Assembly: GCA_903889605.1 (NCBI GenBank)
Contig: CAISYK010000832.1
Coordinates: forward strand, 1-6,627
Origin: an uncultured Bacteroidota bacterium
GTDB lineage: Bacteria; Bacteroidota; Bacteroidia; 2-12-FULL-35-15
DNA: 6,627 nt
Reading direction: 5' to 3'
In this document: piece by piece, positions 6,532 through 6,627 of the stretch
Layout of the letters: each line of letters begins with the position of its first letter
Numbering within the stretch: the stretch's first letter is position 1
Made by a program: the position numbers and the translations under genes
The notes under the pieces: generated by a model
The model's database searches: none
What the model saw: the letters and a program-made list of their open reading frames with translations, nothing else
What the model was told of the DNA's origin: nothing

Positions 6532-6627
6532 TTAAAAAAAGCCGATAGGTCTTGCTGTTATTAAAAAAATGGCAATTATTGCCGGATAACCGCCTGCTAA
6601 GCTCAATAGATTAGAAATAATTCTAAA
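6532..6627 (-). pseudogene. 3' end of an unidentified reading frame, possibly a decayed small membrane protein gene
   Basis: A minus-strand frame enters from the right edge and is open for 31 codons before a TAA at 6534-6532. The peptide is hydrophobic, with the stretch RIISNLLSLAGGYPAIIAIF. Its GGYPA core resembles the second half of DUF1294 membrane proteins as I remember them, in which a Gly-Gly-x-Pro-Gly turn is followed by a helix and a basic HKTxK motif. In the frame used here the tail is instead TARPIGFF. Shifting by one base at the seven-T run (6569-6563, minus strand) gives NNSKTYRLFLIP, closer to that expectation, which would suggest a frameshifted remnant. With only 31 codons visible this is weak: it may be a true C-terminus of another family, or chance. 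Confidence 0.3.

Overview
This window is ordinary-looking chromosome from a member of the Bacteroidota. It is AT-rich. It encodes a secreted protein with an export signal peptide, PKD domains, a SprB-type repeat and a C-terminal type IX secretion sorting domain, an architecture essentially confined to that phylum. Two candidate promoters fit the Bacteroidota -33/-7 pattern (TTG ... TAnnTTTG), and no gene start has a Shine-Dalgarno sequence. The sequence does not allow a genus call; a free-living, gliding or environmental lineage with type IX secretion is the best guess.

Layout: positions 2-1216 (+) hold the C-terminal 404 residues of a mitochondrial-type aconitase, whose N-terminus lies outside the window. 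It converges on a minus-strand gene at 1488-3458 encoding the 656-residue secreted multidomain protein. The 271-base gap between them carries two factor-independent terminators: one clean for the plus strand, and one flanked by A and T runs that should work in both directions. Upstream of the secreted-protein gene and on the same strand is rnr (3844-6240), encoding a complete 798-residue RNase R. The 385-base gap between these two minus-strand genes contains a terminator for rnr, a degenerate palindromic repeat and a candidate promoter for the secreted-protein gene, so the two genes are probably separate transcription units. Beyond the rnr start lies a 147-base nested inverted repeat of the dispersed GTCATTGCGA...TCGCAATGAC type. 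The window ends in the last 31 codons of an unidentified minus-strand reading frame that may be the decayed end of a small membrane protein gene.

The genes do not form a pathway. Aconitase belongs to the TCA cycle, RNase R to RNA turnover and quality control, and the secreted protein to the cell surface or exterior. I found no CRISPR array, tRNA, rRNA, phage gene, transposase or defence system. The observations most worth following are the repeat elements on both sides of rnr, the nearly leaderless candidate promoter of rnr, the strand-specific base pairing of the rnr terminator, and the fragment at the right edge.
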